A stretch of 64,000 bases of DNA from Chaetoceros tenuissimus (Eukaryota; Bacillariophyta; Thalassiosirophyceae; Chaetocerotales; Chaetocerotaceae): NCBI GenBank assembly GCA_021927905.1, contig BLLK01000051.1, positions 1,364,001-1,428,000 on the forward strand, written 5' to 3'. Made by a program: the position numbers and the translations under genes. The notes under the pieces are model-generated. The model was not told the DNA's origin. It was given only the letters and a program-made list of their open reading frames with translations, and did not search any database. Below are positions 28,193-37,795 of this stretch, in pieces. The first letter of the stretch is position 1; the number at the start of each line of letters is the position of its first letter.

Positions 28193-29755
28193 TCAAAATA
28201 TACTTTCTACTCCTGTTTTTAGAGTGTTGGAATTCACATCAGCTGTTGGTTTGCTACTTTCTTCATCTTTTTCTTGATAGATTTCATCTTCCTCAATATT
28301 TTCCAAAGATGTACAATTATCATTGTTTCCAGACGGAAAATCGCCATCTTCTGGAATGCTTGCTAGACTGAGTTTAGTGCTCAAGAATAAACTGTCAATA
28401 CTTTCACCCTGTTCTTGTGAACTTCGTTCAAAAGTATCATATTCCTGTGTCGCTGGTATATTTACTTGAGGGATTTTGATGTCAGTGTAAATACGAAAAC
28501 CAAAATCTGAAGAATTTTTCAGCTCAGTCTTGGGTCTACGGGTTAGCATACCATCAAAAAGATTTGATATAGAATTCTTTAGCTCATTCGACGGGGTTTG
28601 TATAACGTCAAATAGATTTGATATAGGTCTGTCATCTTCAATTTCACTTGGACGAAGTACCACCATTTTCAATATTTGCAATGTTGATAAATCCAAGTTT
28701 GGAGAGTTTATACGCACTAAATCGACCTTGTCCCAAAGAAAGATGACTACATGAAAAAATCCTTGACATGGTTGAAAGACCAGTCTTAAAATTTCGACAA
28801 CATCAGAGTCCTTGATTCCGAAACGAAGCAAGAGAGGAATCCATGTCAAAAGGAATGACGTGATGTAAGCCATTGCTTGCAATGTGATCTTTTTTGAATT
28901 TGTAGCTGCCTCTTTTGCTATACTGAAATGAAGTGCCTCCTCTTCTTCATTATGTAAATGCGATTCCTCTCGATCCTTATGGAGCGATTTCATATTTTTG
29001 GAGTAACTTCTCAATATCAGAGTCATGGTCACTAGTAACGTCAAGAAAGAGCCTAAAAGTAATGGCATCATCATCAGAATTAGCACATTTTGATCTTTGC
29101 CCTTTCCTCTGATACAATTGAGCTCACTGTCGTCATCATCTTTGCAGCCATGTGGGTATGAATCCCAAGAGCACCATGGAGCTAAAGGACTTGGATTGAA
29201 CATATCTCCGTATCGCAAAAGAGTTATCAAAGAGTATGTGACTAATACAACGAGGCAACATATAACAAATGGCCGCTCTACCTTTAAAGCAAACGTTTCC
29301 TTTGGCATCTTGAATACTATTGAACAGCAAAAGTATATGTAGAGCAACGATGCAGAAAACATGAGAAAGCCTAAACAGAGGAGAATTATGAATCCCTGCA
29401 TGGTACATGTCAATTCATTTCCATACGATGGACCTCCGAACTCATAAATCATGTTCTCGTCCTTCACTGTTTTTGGCATGGGAATAGTAGTCAAAGCAAT
29501 AGCCAGTGAAAACATGAAATCGAAGATACTGTAAAAGAGAATGATCCGATGATATGGAGATTGCGTCTTGGACCGTGTAATGATGCTGATGATGACAAGT
29601 GAGGATACACATGAAAGCGATCCACTTATCGTAGCAATCAAAACTGCAGTAGGAGTGAAATTGAAAGAAGAAATATCATTCCCGTCCACCAAGTAGCTGT
29701 TGACTCCTGTCCACACAGTTTCTCTCTCCATTTCATCAAAATGAGATGGCATCAT
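28193..29755 (-). CDS. Seven-helix receptor-like protein, copy 2
   Basis: The product has 520 residues, close to copy 1: FNFTPTAVLIATISGSLSCV, SPYHRIILFYSIFDFMFSLA, IYEFGGPSYGNELTCTMQGF and APWCSWDSYPHGC are nearly the same. Seven hydrophobic stretches. The tail carries NSSDFGFRIYTDIKIP and LSLASIPED, equivalent to the copy 1 tail motif. A repeated pair of short segments (NLFDVIQT.. and NLFDGMLT..) lies at about 375-400. Probably a recent duplicate of copy 1. Confidence 0.7.
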   Translation of the reverse strand: MMPSHFDEMERETVWTGVNSYLVDGNDISSFNFTPTAVLIATISGSLSCVSSLVIISIITRSKTQSPYHRIILFYSIFDFMFSLAIALTTIPMPKTVKDENMIYEFGGPSYGNELTCTMQGFIILLCLGFLMFSASLLYIYFCCSIVFKMPKETFALKVERPFVICCLVVLVTYSLITLLRYGDMFNPSPLAPWCSWDSYPHGCKDDDDSELNCIRGKGKDQNVLILMMMPLLLGSFLTLLVTMTLILRSYSKNMKSLHKDREESHLHNEEEEALHFSIAKEAATNSKKITLQAMAYITSFLLTWIPLLLRFGIKDSDVVEILRLVFQPCQGFFHVVIFLWDKVDLVRINSPNLDLSTLQILKMVVLRPSEIEDDRPISNLFDVIQTPSNELKNSISNLFDGMLTRRPKTELKNSSDFGFRIYTDIKIPQVNIPATQEYDTFERSSQEQGESIDSLFLSTKLSLASIPEDGDFPSGNNDNCTSLENIEEDEIYQEKDEESSKPTADVNSNTLKTGVESIF

Positions 29756-30382
29756 AAGATAATCTATTAAAAGCTTGGTGAATATTCTGGTTGACGGGAT
29801 CTTTATAAATTGTGCTATTTTCTATTCTATTCTATTATTATATTCCACATTCTACATAGCGGTTGGGAAGTTTTGTAGGGAAGCCAGGAAGTCTAAAAAA
29901 AATGTATGCACTTTTGAAATATTTGAAAGTACGTGATAACGTAGATATGATCCAATCCGGGAAAAGGCCATTATTATATACAAAAAGACGTGAAAAGACA
30001 AAAGCATAGAGTCTAAATGTCTAAACTATGTTTATTATTGCCCATTCCTCGCAGCTTTCATTTTTCCATTTTTTGCAGAAAATAGGTCTGCAAAAGTAAA
30101 CGTGTAATAATATCATATGTTGATATTGAAATATTATTTCTATGTTTTTTTATTCTTCTTAATATCGCTTTCCCTTCTTGCTCAGTAGGTCCCAAAATTT
30201 TTTCTCCAAATTCGTCCTTCTCGGCACATTCGAATAAGCTCAGCGTCCTGGGTCAATGTGGAAGGTCCCTCAAAATATTTCATATTTCAGAGATCGACGT
30301 GGTGTTCAATATTTGTCCTTCTCAGAACAATGAATAAGCTCAGTGTCCTGGGTCAATGCACGTCAATGCACGTCAAAGTAGG
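29756..30382. other. Intergenic with short direct repeat
   Basis: There are 627 bases between receptor copies 2 and 3. A direct repeat of about 46 bp lies at 30211-30258 and 30312-30358, and cacgtcaatg occurs twice just after. No gene. Confidence 0.5.
30211..30358 (+). repeat. Direct repeat of about 46 bp
   Basis: Both units contain a gtccttctc block, then gaataagctcag and gtcctgggtcaatg. Units begin near 30211 and 30312, a spacing of about 100 bases. The function is unknown; it may be a local duplication. Confidence 0.7.
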
Positions 30383-31960
30383 CTAGCTTCCTTGCCCATC
30401 ATTTTCGTGCACGTCGATCATGTTTTCTTCTGGTATACTCTCTAGACCTAGAGAAAGAGACCGGTTCAAAATCTTACTTGAACGCTGGCCTGAGCAAGAT
30501 GAATCGTTTATTGAAGACTCCTCTCCAAGAATATTTTCAGAGTTGCTCTTCAATGTGTTCCTAGAAAGAGGCAATTTGACATCTTTGTAGGCACCTGTAA
30601 ATCCAAAGTCAGATGCACGAGGAGATTTATCCAAAACATTTTCTAGTTCCATAGAGGGAACAATGACATTTTTGTATGCACTTGTTCTGTCTGTATAACT
30701 ATCAGCACTTTTCAAGTCATCTCCTGAAACTGCCCTTCCAAAATTCTCCTTGGACGAAAAACGTAATTCATCCAGTTCCTCATACTGATTGATATTCTTT
30801 TGATTATTTGTACCTGGCATTCTATAATCTTCAATCTGTTGTTCTTCCATCGCATCAGGAACCTCTCCACCATTAATAATTACAAGAAAGAACACCTTTA
30901 TCCACGGTGAATCTTCATATTGTGGAAACAATTTTCTTACTGCTTGTATCTTTGGACGTGTGTAAATCAATATGTTTAAAAAACCACCCAAAGGGCTCAA
31001 GATTGATATAAGCATGAAAAAAAAGTGCGGTAACTTTCCCGTCGTGATCCGCAGAAGTCCTGCTATCAAAGGTATAGTAAAGCATAGAAGAAAGGCAACA
31101 ATATATAACGAGGATTGTACCAATGCTTGTCTTGCCAATGTATACGGAACGGCGTCATCTGGTTTATTTTCTTCTTCTATTGCTTCGACTGCTAAAACAT
31201 TCTCTTCATCTTCATTCGTGATATTGTTTTCGCTATTTTGTTCTTGTATCTCGCGACCATCATTTGAAATCCTTCGTTTGTTTCTTAATGTCACGTCATT
31301 CAACATCTTTTCTTCTCTATAAATGTAGAGAGTGAATCGACTTAAATTCACAACCACACACGAGAAGCTTATTATAAATGGAATCAAGATTTGATAGATT
31401 GACCCAACCATAAATGTCGTTTTTTGACTACCTCTTGTACATTCCATACTTGGATCGTCTACACAGTGCAATGGACTTTCCACCATTATACACATACTCC
31501 CCCTTCGACTAGGATTAAACATATCTAGAGTCAAACCCACACAACCACCTATGAATGGATATGCCCAAGTCAAGACATGCAAATAAGGCTCATACTTTTT
31601 CGCGAATACATCAGGCTGTACTTTGCATATAACTCTCTGATAGAAATAATACGTCAAAAAGGCCGAATAGAATGGTACCGTCGACATGAAATTGAATAGA
31701 AACCCGATAAATTCACATGTTTCAACAGTACCCCTTGCCCAAAGTTTCATTGGTGTGTCTTTTGGAGCAGCGATCGGACCGAATATCAACCCTAAAGAGT
31801 AAATCATGTCACCTAATGAAAGACCGAATATGATGCGGCTGTAGGGAGACTTGAGTCCTCCGTTTTCATTGCGAAGAATCATGATGTTGATCGTTGCAGA
31901 TGCTATAAAGCTGACTGAACTCGTAATCTCTTTGATTATTTGTCCAATTATATAAATCAT
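30383..31960 (-). CDS. Seven-helix receptor-like protein, copy 3 (divergent)
   Basis: The product has 525 residues. Seven hydrophobic segments lie between 5 and 340. The first loop is KSPYSRIIFGLSLGDMIYSL, keeping SPY.RI and an Asp at the end of helix 2. The loop after helix 4 has MFNPSRRGSMC. Overall similarity to copies 1 and 2 is low apart from these sites. The long tail has AYKNVIVPS and, later, ASDFGFTGAYKDVKLP, then SLGLESIPEE. This is the same tail motif as in copies 1 and 2, which supports a common family rather than chance. It diverges from AP-4 beta with a 418-base shared region. Confidence 0.68.
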   Translation of the reverse strand: MIYIIGQIIKEITSSVSFIASATINIMILRNENGGLKSPYSRIIFGLSLGDMIYSLGLIFGPIAAPKDTPMKLWARGTVETCEFIGFLFNFMSTVPFYSAFLTYYFYQRVICKVQPDVFAKKYEPYLHVLTWAYPFIGGCVGLTLDMFNPSRRGSMCIMVESPLHCVDDPSMECTRGSQKTTFMVGSIYQILIPFIISFSCVVVNLSRFTLYIYREEKMLNDVTLRNKRRISNDGREIQEQNSENNITNEDEENVLAVEAIEEENKPDDAVPYTLARQALVQSSLYIVAFLLCFTIPLIAGLLRITTGKLPHFFFMLISILSPLGGFLNILIYTRPKIQAVRKLFPQYEDSPWIKVFFLVIINGGEVPDAMEEQQIEDYRMPGTNNQKNINQYEELDELRFSSKENFGRAVSGDDLKSADSYTDRTSAYKNVIVPSMELENVLDKSPRASDFGFTGAYKDVKLPLSRNTLKSNSENILGEESSINDSSCSGQRSSKILNRSLSLGLESIPEENMIDVHENDGQGS

Positions 31961-32378
31961 TTGAAAATCAATTGGTATAAAAAATGGAAATACGAGTATG
32001 TTGAATACTTGGAAAATTCGTTCTTCATGCTGTGCTGACTGTTACAGTACTATTCATTCACTACCTTGCGTCTTGAACCTTGAACACAACGAAAAGAAAA
32101 TAGCATGATTGATAAGGGCAATTTAGTACCATTTCAGTAATTTGCCATGTTTGCCTCGTATCAAACGTCCTTACATACGTACTATTGGAACCGAACCGGG
32201 AAGGAGACGAGAAGCAACCAAATGAAAAAGTACATAGAGAAAAGAGAAACAAAAGGAAAACAAAGAGAGAGAAAGATGAAGATGTGCGCCGACGAACACA
32301 AAACATGCACAAATCTAAGCACAAAGCATTGAATGTAATTCTATCCATAAATACAGTCATTATAAAACATATACTAAC
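31961..32378. promoter_or_regulatory. Divergent intergenic region
   Basis: This lies between receptor copy 3 (minus) and AP-4 beta (plus). No gene is seen. Confidence 0.35.
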
Positions 32379-34844
32379 ATGAGCTACAATAACAATGCCC
32401 CACCAGGGCCTCCTCAGAATCAAGGAGCACCCGTCCCAGACTCATACTTTACAGAATCTCGTAAAGGAGAAGTCAACGAACTTCGTAATCTCCTACGAAA
32501 CTTTTCCACTCAAAAAGATATGAAAAAGAAACGAGAAATCATCAAGAAAGTAATCGCATACATGACATTAGGAATTGACGTCTCTCGTCTCTTTACAGAA
32601 ATGATGCTCGTCATTGAAACTCGTGATTTGGTCATTAAGAAAATGGTCTATTTGTTTCTGTGCAATTATGCAACTGCGAATCCTGAACTGGCACAGATGT
32701 GTACCAATACTCTGACCAAAGATTGTAACAATGACGATCCTATGGTTCGTGGCTTGGCATTGAGATCTTTGTGTTCCCTGAGATTGCCGCAAATGGTGGA
32801 ATATGTCAGTGAGCCTCTGAATAGAGCTTTGAATGACAGTCATGCCTATGTTCGTAAAACAGCCGTTATGGGCATTCTCAAACTTTATCATTTAGATGAA
32901 GAAATTCTAGAGAGAAATGGCTTTGTGGATACTTTATATGATATGCTCAAAGATCCAGATGCAGCTGTTGTGACTAATTGCATCCTTGTCTTGAATGAAT
33001 TGATGCAGAAGTCAGGTGGAATGGCAATTAATCGTGCCATTATGCTTCATTTACTCAATCGTCTTGGAGAATTTAGTGAATTCGGTGTAGTCGCTGTGCT
33101 TGATTTGGTGCCGCGTTATATTCCTGCCAATCAAGAAGAAGGATATCAGATTATGAACTTGCTTGATCCTGTACTGGGAACTACCAATGCAGGTGCCTTC
33201 ATGGCGGTCATCTTTGCATTCCTTTCCCTAGCGGAAAATCTTGCTGGGAAGGAAATGAAACAGCAAATTGTGACACGTGTCAAGGCACCAGTGATTACCA
33301 TGATGACGGGAGGAAGTGCGGAACTCATGTATGTTATGCTCAAACATGTCGATGCTTTGATTGAACTTTGTCCTGGAGTCTTTGATGATGAATATAGACA
33401 GTTTTATTTGAGACATCATGAACCGACCAATGTCAAATATCTCAAGATTCAAGTACTTGCCAAACTTGCAAACCCTACCAATGCGCCAGATATTGTCGGT
33501 GAACTATCGGAATGTGTTTCAGACTCGGATGCTACCCTATCCAGACTTTCTGTTCAGGCTCTTGCACGAATTGCATGTCGTGATGTAGGTGGTGAAGGTT
33601 GTGCTGAAAATATTACCTGTCGTCTCATTGAAATGGTTGATTTGGACATTGCACATATCAGTTCGGAAGCAGCTACTGCTCTAGCAGCGATTTTGAGAAA
33701 GAATCCAAGCCTACGTGAACTTATTGCTCCGCCATTGCCAAGAGCTTTGAAGTACATTCATGAAGGAAGAGGTAAAGCGAGCGTCATTCATTTACTAGGA
33801 GAACTGGGTGATATCATTCCGGAAGCACCATATGCTCTTGAAAAGTTGATTGATGGATATGATCATATCAAATGTTCGGAAGTCAAGAGTGCATTATTGA
33901 CAAGTACCATCAAGTTATTCTTGAAGAGACCTCCTGAGGTGCAACGAATGCTTGGTAGATTGTTGCAAAGTGCCACAGAAGATGTTTCTTGTCAAGATTT
34001 ACATGATCGTGCCTTGCTCTACTATCGACTTTTGAGAAATGCACCTGATCCTAGCATTGTGGATCAAGTTGTAAAGACCAATATGCAGATTGCAGGGAGT
34101 GCAAACTTTGCCGAAGAAAACTTTGATGAGGATATGCGCGATGAACTTATGAAAGAGTTCAATACTTTGAGTATTGTCTTTGGAACTACCAGTGATAACT
34201 TTGTATCAGAAGAGAATCAAATTAAATTTGTCAAAATGCCTGCTGAACATCCTCTGGATGGAGGTGCAGGTTCCGTTGAGTCGGCTCCAGTGAATCCTGT
34301 AGACAGTCTAGCATCGCAAGTACAAGAAGCAAGTTTGTTGGATCATGGTCCTGTAGATACTACGCCAGCACCTGCTACAGCACCAATGGCAGCTGAAATG
34401 GATCTCTTAGGCTTTGGAACAGAACCTACACCAGCTCCAGTTGTTCCTCCTGTTGCTGCTTCTACCTTTTCTCTCATTCCAAATGTAGCTCTTTCGGGTG
34501 ATGAATACCAGTCCAAGTGGGGAGCTGTTTCTGATGCTGATGCACATGTCATCATTGTTCCTTTGACAACTTTGCCACCTTCTACAGATGCAGTAGAAAC
34601 GCCACTTTCGCAAGCATCCATCAAGACAATGGCAAGTGGAGAACTCCCTACGGAATTTAAATTCTTTCTCTATGCTCAAGATGCTTCAAGTGACGGATCT
34701 ATTATCATGGTTCAAGCGTCCATTGGGAAGAGTTCACCTTGCGAAATGCTTTTGACTATAAAGATCAGCGGTCCAGGTGGTTTCGAAAAGGCGGATGCAT
34801 TTGTGAATGTTTTGAAAAATGCACTAGGTGCTTACGCAAGTTAG
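32379..34844 (+). CDS. AP4B1: AP-4 complex beta subunit (beta-adaptin)
   Basis: The product has 821 residues. The N-terminal trunk (about 20-580) is a HEAT-type alpha solenoid. Signatures are MTLGIDVSRLFTEMM, KKMVYLFLCNYA, then NDDPMVRGLALRSLCSLRLP. The last one (VRGLALRSLCSLR) is closer to AP-4 beta than to AP-1/2 beta, which has IRALAVRTMG. A flexible Pro/Ala hinge lies at about 640-690. The C-terminal appendage (700-821) includes YQSKWGA and ends with VNVLKNALGAY. AP-4 sorts cargo at the trans-Golgi network without clathrin. The length is typical for the family. The start is the ATG at 32379. Confidence 0.9.
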   Translation: MSYNNNAPPGPPQNQGAPVPDSYFTESRKGEVNELRNLLRNFSTQKDMKKKREIIKKVIAYMTLGIDVSRLFTEMMLVIETRDLVIKKMVYLFLCNYATANPELAQMCTNTLTKDCNNDDPMVRGLALRSLCSLRLPQMVEYVSEPLNRALNDSHAYVRKTAVMGILKLYHLDEEILERNGFVDTLYDMLKDPDAAVVTNCILVLNELMQKSGGMAINRAIMLHLLNRLGEFSEFGVVAVLDLVPRYIPANQEEGYQIMNLLDPVLGTTNAGAFMAVIFAFLSLAENLAGKEMKQQIVTRVKAPVITMMTGGSAELMYVMLKHVDALIELCPGVFDDEYRQFYLRHHEPTNVKYLKIQVLAKLANPTNAPDIVGELSECVSDSDATLSRLSVQALARIACRDVGGEGCAENITCRLIEMVDLDIAHISSEAATALAAILRKNPSLRELIAPPLPRALKYIHEGRGKASVIHLLGELGDIIPEAPYALEKLIDGYDHIKCSEVKSALLTSTIKLFLKRPPEVQRMLGRLLQSATEDVSCQDLHDRALLYYRLLRNAPDPSIVDQVVKTNMQIAGSANFAEENFDEDMRDELMKEFNTLSIVFGTTSDNFVSEENQIKFVKMPAEHPLDGGAGSVESAPVNPVDSLASQVQEASLLDHGPVDTTPAPATAPMAAEMDLLGFGTEPTPAPVVPPVAASTFSLIPNVALSGDEYQSKWGAVSDADAHVIIVPLTTLPPSTDAVETPLSQASIKTMASGELPTEFKFFLYAQDASSDGSIIMVQASIGKSSPCEMLLTIKISGPGGFEKADAFVNVLKNALGAYAS

Positions 34845-35449
34845 AGTAGACTATTGCATGCATTGGATGGATTTCGCTAGACAAATAATGCACATGGTCG
34901 CAATACGCACAAGATAATAATTAATAGCATACCATTGTTCTAATTATTAGAAGCTGGATAATATGAAATGAGAAAGTAACTGACCAACAATAATAATGTC
35001 ATGAAAACTGTAATTAGAGTGCCTTTTGAAAAAGACACTCTATTGCGACATGCACTGCTAGTATGAGGTACGTTGGTATGTACGCACGTATGTGAAACTG
35101 AAACCTTAAGCAGCAGCCAAGCGATCCAGCATTTCTCACCTAGGCATTCCGGTAGAACGGGGAGAATTTTTTTTAGAAACGGGGAATCCCCGTAGAGGGG
35201 AAAAGGGGAAGAAAAAAAGCATGATTCTCATGCATTTTCGGTGAAAATCCCTAGGAAAATCGAATATTTAGGCTGATTTTCGCTGATTTTGGCCCCTCAA
35301 ATTTTTTCTAAAAAACGGGGATTCCCCGTTCTACCGGAATGCCTATTCTCACCCCTCATCTTTTATCTCCTAATTAGACTCATATTAAGGAGGAGTCTCA
35401 CATTAGTAAGCTAAGCCTATCATCTCAATCCTAAAGAAATGCCAAGATC
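34845..35449. other. Intergenic with a MITE
   Basis: Apart from the 205-bp MITE at 35141-35345, nothing is recognised. Confidence 0.5.
35141..35345. mobile_element. MITE with 23-bp inverted ends and 8-bp target duplication
   Basis: The ends match over 23 bp, beginning TAGGCATTCCGGTAGAACGG at 35141 and, inverted, ending at 35345. Flanking direct repeats ttctcacc at 35133-35140 and 35346-35353 are identical. The interior has palindromic gggg..cccc blocks and no open frame. A size of 205 bp and an 8-bp duplication fit a hAT-type (possibly P-type) miniature element; the family is inference. The intact duplication suggests a fairly recent insertion. Confidence 0.93.
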
Positions 35450-37399
35450 ATGAATGCCAGACGAGATGAAGCAAACGAATCTACTCCTGCGAGAAAGAAG
35501 ACAAAACTCAATAATGAAGAAGCATCATATTTTGCAACGAAGAAAAGCTGTAGAATCAAAGAATTAACGTCTCGTCTTGTCGAGCTATCGAATGAATATC
35601 AAGAACTAAATGATCTAAACGAGTTTGACAGACTCATGAAAATGTTGAATGCCAAACAGAACCGCATCGAGAATGAAGAGAGTTGTCCTCTTTATCATTT
35701 GCCCCATGACATATTCAATAAATGTATTTCATATCTTGGTAAGAGCTATGGATTCGTAGCTCCTGTGTCCAAGCGCTTTCAAGAAACCTATGATCAGGTC
35801 TTTGATGACAGCAAAGAGACAGCTACTGACTTTCGAGGTTTGTCGAAAGAAGCTGGACTCTATCTGCTTGAATCCTTTCCTGAAAAGTCTATGACGATAC
35901 ATAAAAATGAATTGTACACATTTATTACTGGAAAAAAAGACCAAGAAGATAGATTAAAATTGAATCTCTTTGCTGAGGACTATTTGATTCATAAAGCGGT
36001 GCGTCAAGGAAATGTGGATATATTGCGACATATAGTTGAGAATGGAAATATACTGCGTGCACAGGATAAAGATTTCTTTCTTTATCAAAAGATTGCGGAG
36101 AATGGACATTTGCACATTCTACAATATTTAAAAAATGAATTCTTCTTTTTCCATGGCTTTTGCTGTAGCGCCTATGGGGCAGCCAGGAGTGGCCAAATTC
36201 GTATCTTCAAATGGTTAGAGGAATTGGGATGCTTCAAGAAGCCAGAGAATAACGGCGTTATAAAGAAATGCGCCAAGATAGCTGCACAATTCGGACAGTT
36301 AGAAATCCTTCAATACATGAGAGAAAAAATTGATCCTCTACTAGATTTTCCTCTACTCAAAGAAGCAGTGCTGTCAAGGTCCTTACCCATATTGAGATTT
36401 TGCCATGCTGAAAGAGAAGATTACTTCCGGGGTGTGAATGAGATCCACATGATCAAAACTGGAAAAGTCGAAATGGTCAGATATTTCTTGGAGAATCAAG
36501 GTGAACTTTCCGAAAGAAGTACTGATTTGGCAGCAAGTGATGGGCACGCTGATATTTTGAGGTACTTAGTCTCAAAGAATGTTCCTTGGAATGTAAATGG
36601 TTTAGTCACACCAAAACGTTTCAAATTCGAAATCATTAAATTTGCACATGAAAAACATAGACAGTGGTTTAATGGAACAATCAAAGATTTCATAAGGAAC
36701 GAAAATCAAAACTTCAATGTCGATATGTTAAAGTATCTTCGTCAACATCGGTGTCCTTGGGGTGGTGCCAATGTAACAATGGCATTGATGAGCTTGAAGC
36801 AAATTTCATTCTTGGAATACATGCAGGAAGAAACAATGCCAGGCAGAGAGTATATTTTAATACACGCAATTCGTGAAAAATGGTTTGAAGGTATCAGATA
36901 CATACTTGAGAACAACTTGGAGTGTACTGTGCCTCCTCTGAACCTAGTTGCTTTTGATTTTCCCCGTTTAGACGTTTTACAATATTGTAAAAGCAAAGGC
37001 ATGCAATGGAACGTAGAGATGAACCACAGACAAGTTTTGAATAGAGTTGCGTACGAATCTAAAGATGCTGATACTTACAAATGGATCTTCAACGAAATTG
37101 GGGCAGAGCAGTTTCATTTTGACATGAATCTCATCGCCCCAAGTCGCACTGACCTCCTTGAATTTTTGCATGAAAAGAATTGTGTATCAGATCCGACACA
37201 TTTATGGCATGCTGTATCTAGAGGAAATTTGAATTACTTAAAATTCTTGCTAATGCATCATCACGATGTCTTGTTAATCGGAGAGGATGTTTTTGATGAA
37301 GCTCTCAATAAGTTTGATCTTGAGCCAGAGTACCATGACAGAAAGGATGTTGTATCTTTCTTGGTGAAGAATAAATGTCCACAAGCACTACATGTCTAA
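35450..37399 (+). CDS. F-box-like ankyrin repeat protein
   Basis: The product has 649 residues. The N-terminus is basic and then coiled-coil-like (RIKELTSRLVELSNEYQEL, about 40-60). An F-box-like stretch follows (CPLYHLPHDIFNKCISYLGK, about 78-110). From residue 150 to the end come ankyrin-type repeats of the diatom kind: HKAVRQGNVDILRHIVENGN, AAQFGQLEILQYMREK, DLAASDGHADILRYLVSKNV, and others about 33 residues apart. Such proteins may serve as substrate adaptors for ubiquitin ligases, which is inference; many diatom ankyrins have no known role. The gene is tandem with 37796, whose first 190 codons match closely. Confidence 0.8.
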   Translation: MNARRDEANESTPARKKTKLNNEEASYFATKKSCRIKELTSRLVELSNEYQELNDLNEFDRLMKMLNAKQNRIENEESCPLYHLPHDIFNKCISYLGKSYGFVAPVSKRFQETYDQVFDDSKETATDFRGLSKEAGLYLLESFPEKSMTIHKNELYTFITGKKDQEDRLKLNLFAEDYLIHKAVRQGNVDILRHIVENGNILRAQDKDFFLYQKIAENGHLHILQYLKNEFFFFHGFCCSAYGAARSGQIRIFKWLEELGCFKKPENNGVIKKCAKIAAQFGQLEILQYMREKIDPLLDFPLLKEAVLSRSLPILRFCHAEREDYFRGVNEIHMIKTGKVEMVRYFLENQGELSERSTDLAASDGHADILRYLVSKNVPWNVNGLVTPKRFKFEIIKFAHEKHRQWFNGTIKDFIRNENQNFNVDMLKYLRQHRCPWGGANVTMALMSLKQISFLEYMQEETMPGREYILIHAIREKWFEGIRYILENNLECTVPPLNLVAFDFPRLDVLQYCKSKGMQWNVEMNHRQVLNRVAYESKDADTYKWIFNEIGAEQFHFDMNLIAPSRTDLLEFLHEKNCVSDPTHLWHAVSRGNLNYLKFLLMHHHDVLLIGEDVFDEALNKFDLEPEYHDRKDVVSFLVKNKCPQALHV

Positions 37400-37795
37400 T
37401 TGATAAATAGTTGAAAATCTCAATGCTTTAAATAACTGTTTCACAAAAGTTGTTTAATTAACTGAGGATTATGCAGTATTTTCGCTTATCAAAGTCATTT
37501 TCCTTTCATCTATTCTAGCAATATCTCTTTTTTCCTTCAAAAGAAAGAATTATTTTTTCGTTATTTTGCTTTATTTTTTAAAACTCATGGACAAGAAGAT
37601 GAATTAAACAGGAGATTGAAATTTGAAACACGACCGACTCAGAAAGAGAATAATTTAGCTGTATCAGCGATGATATGGAAAAACGAAGAAAAAGCATGGT
37701 CATTTTCACATACTACATTTTTTCATTCTACTTTTTCCTTCATAGGTTCTGAATGTGAAGCATATCTATGCCTATTCATTTTAATAACATGAAGA
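37400..37795. other. Intergenic between tandem ankyrin genes
   Basis: AT-rich; no gene or repeat is seen. Confidence 0.35.

Noticed and set aside
25690-31960. Naming the receptor genes as rhodopsin or cAMP receptors
   Set aside because: No retinal Lys in a suitable helix and no DRY or NPxxY motif could be read, so only a general seven-helix call is safe.
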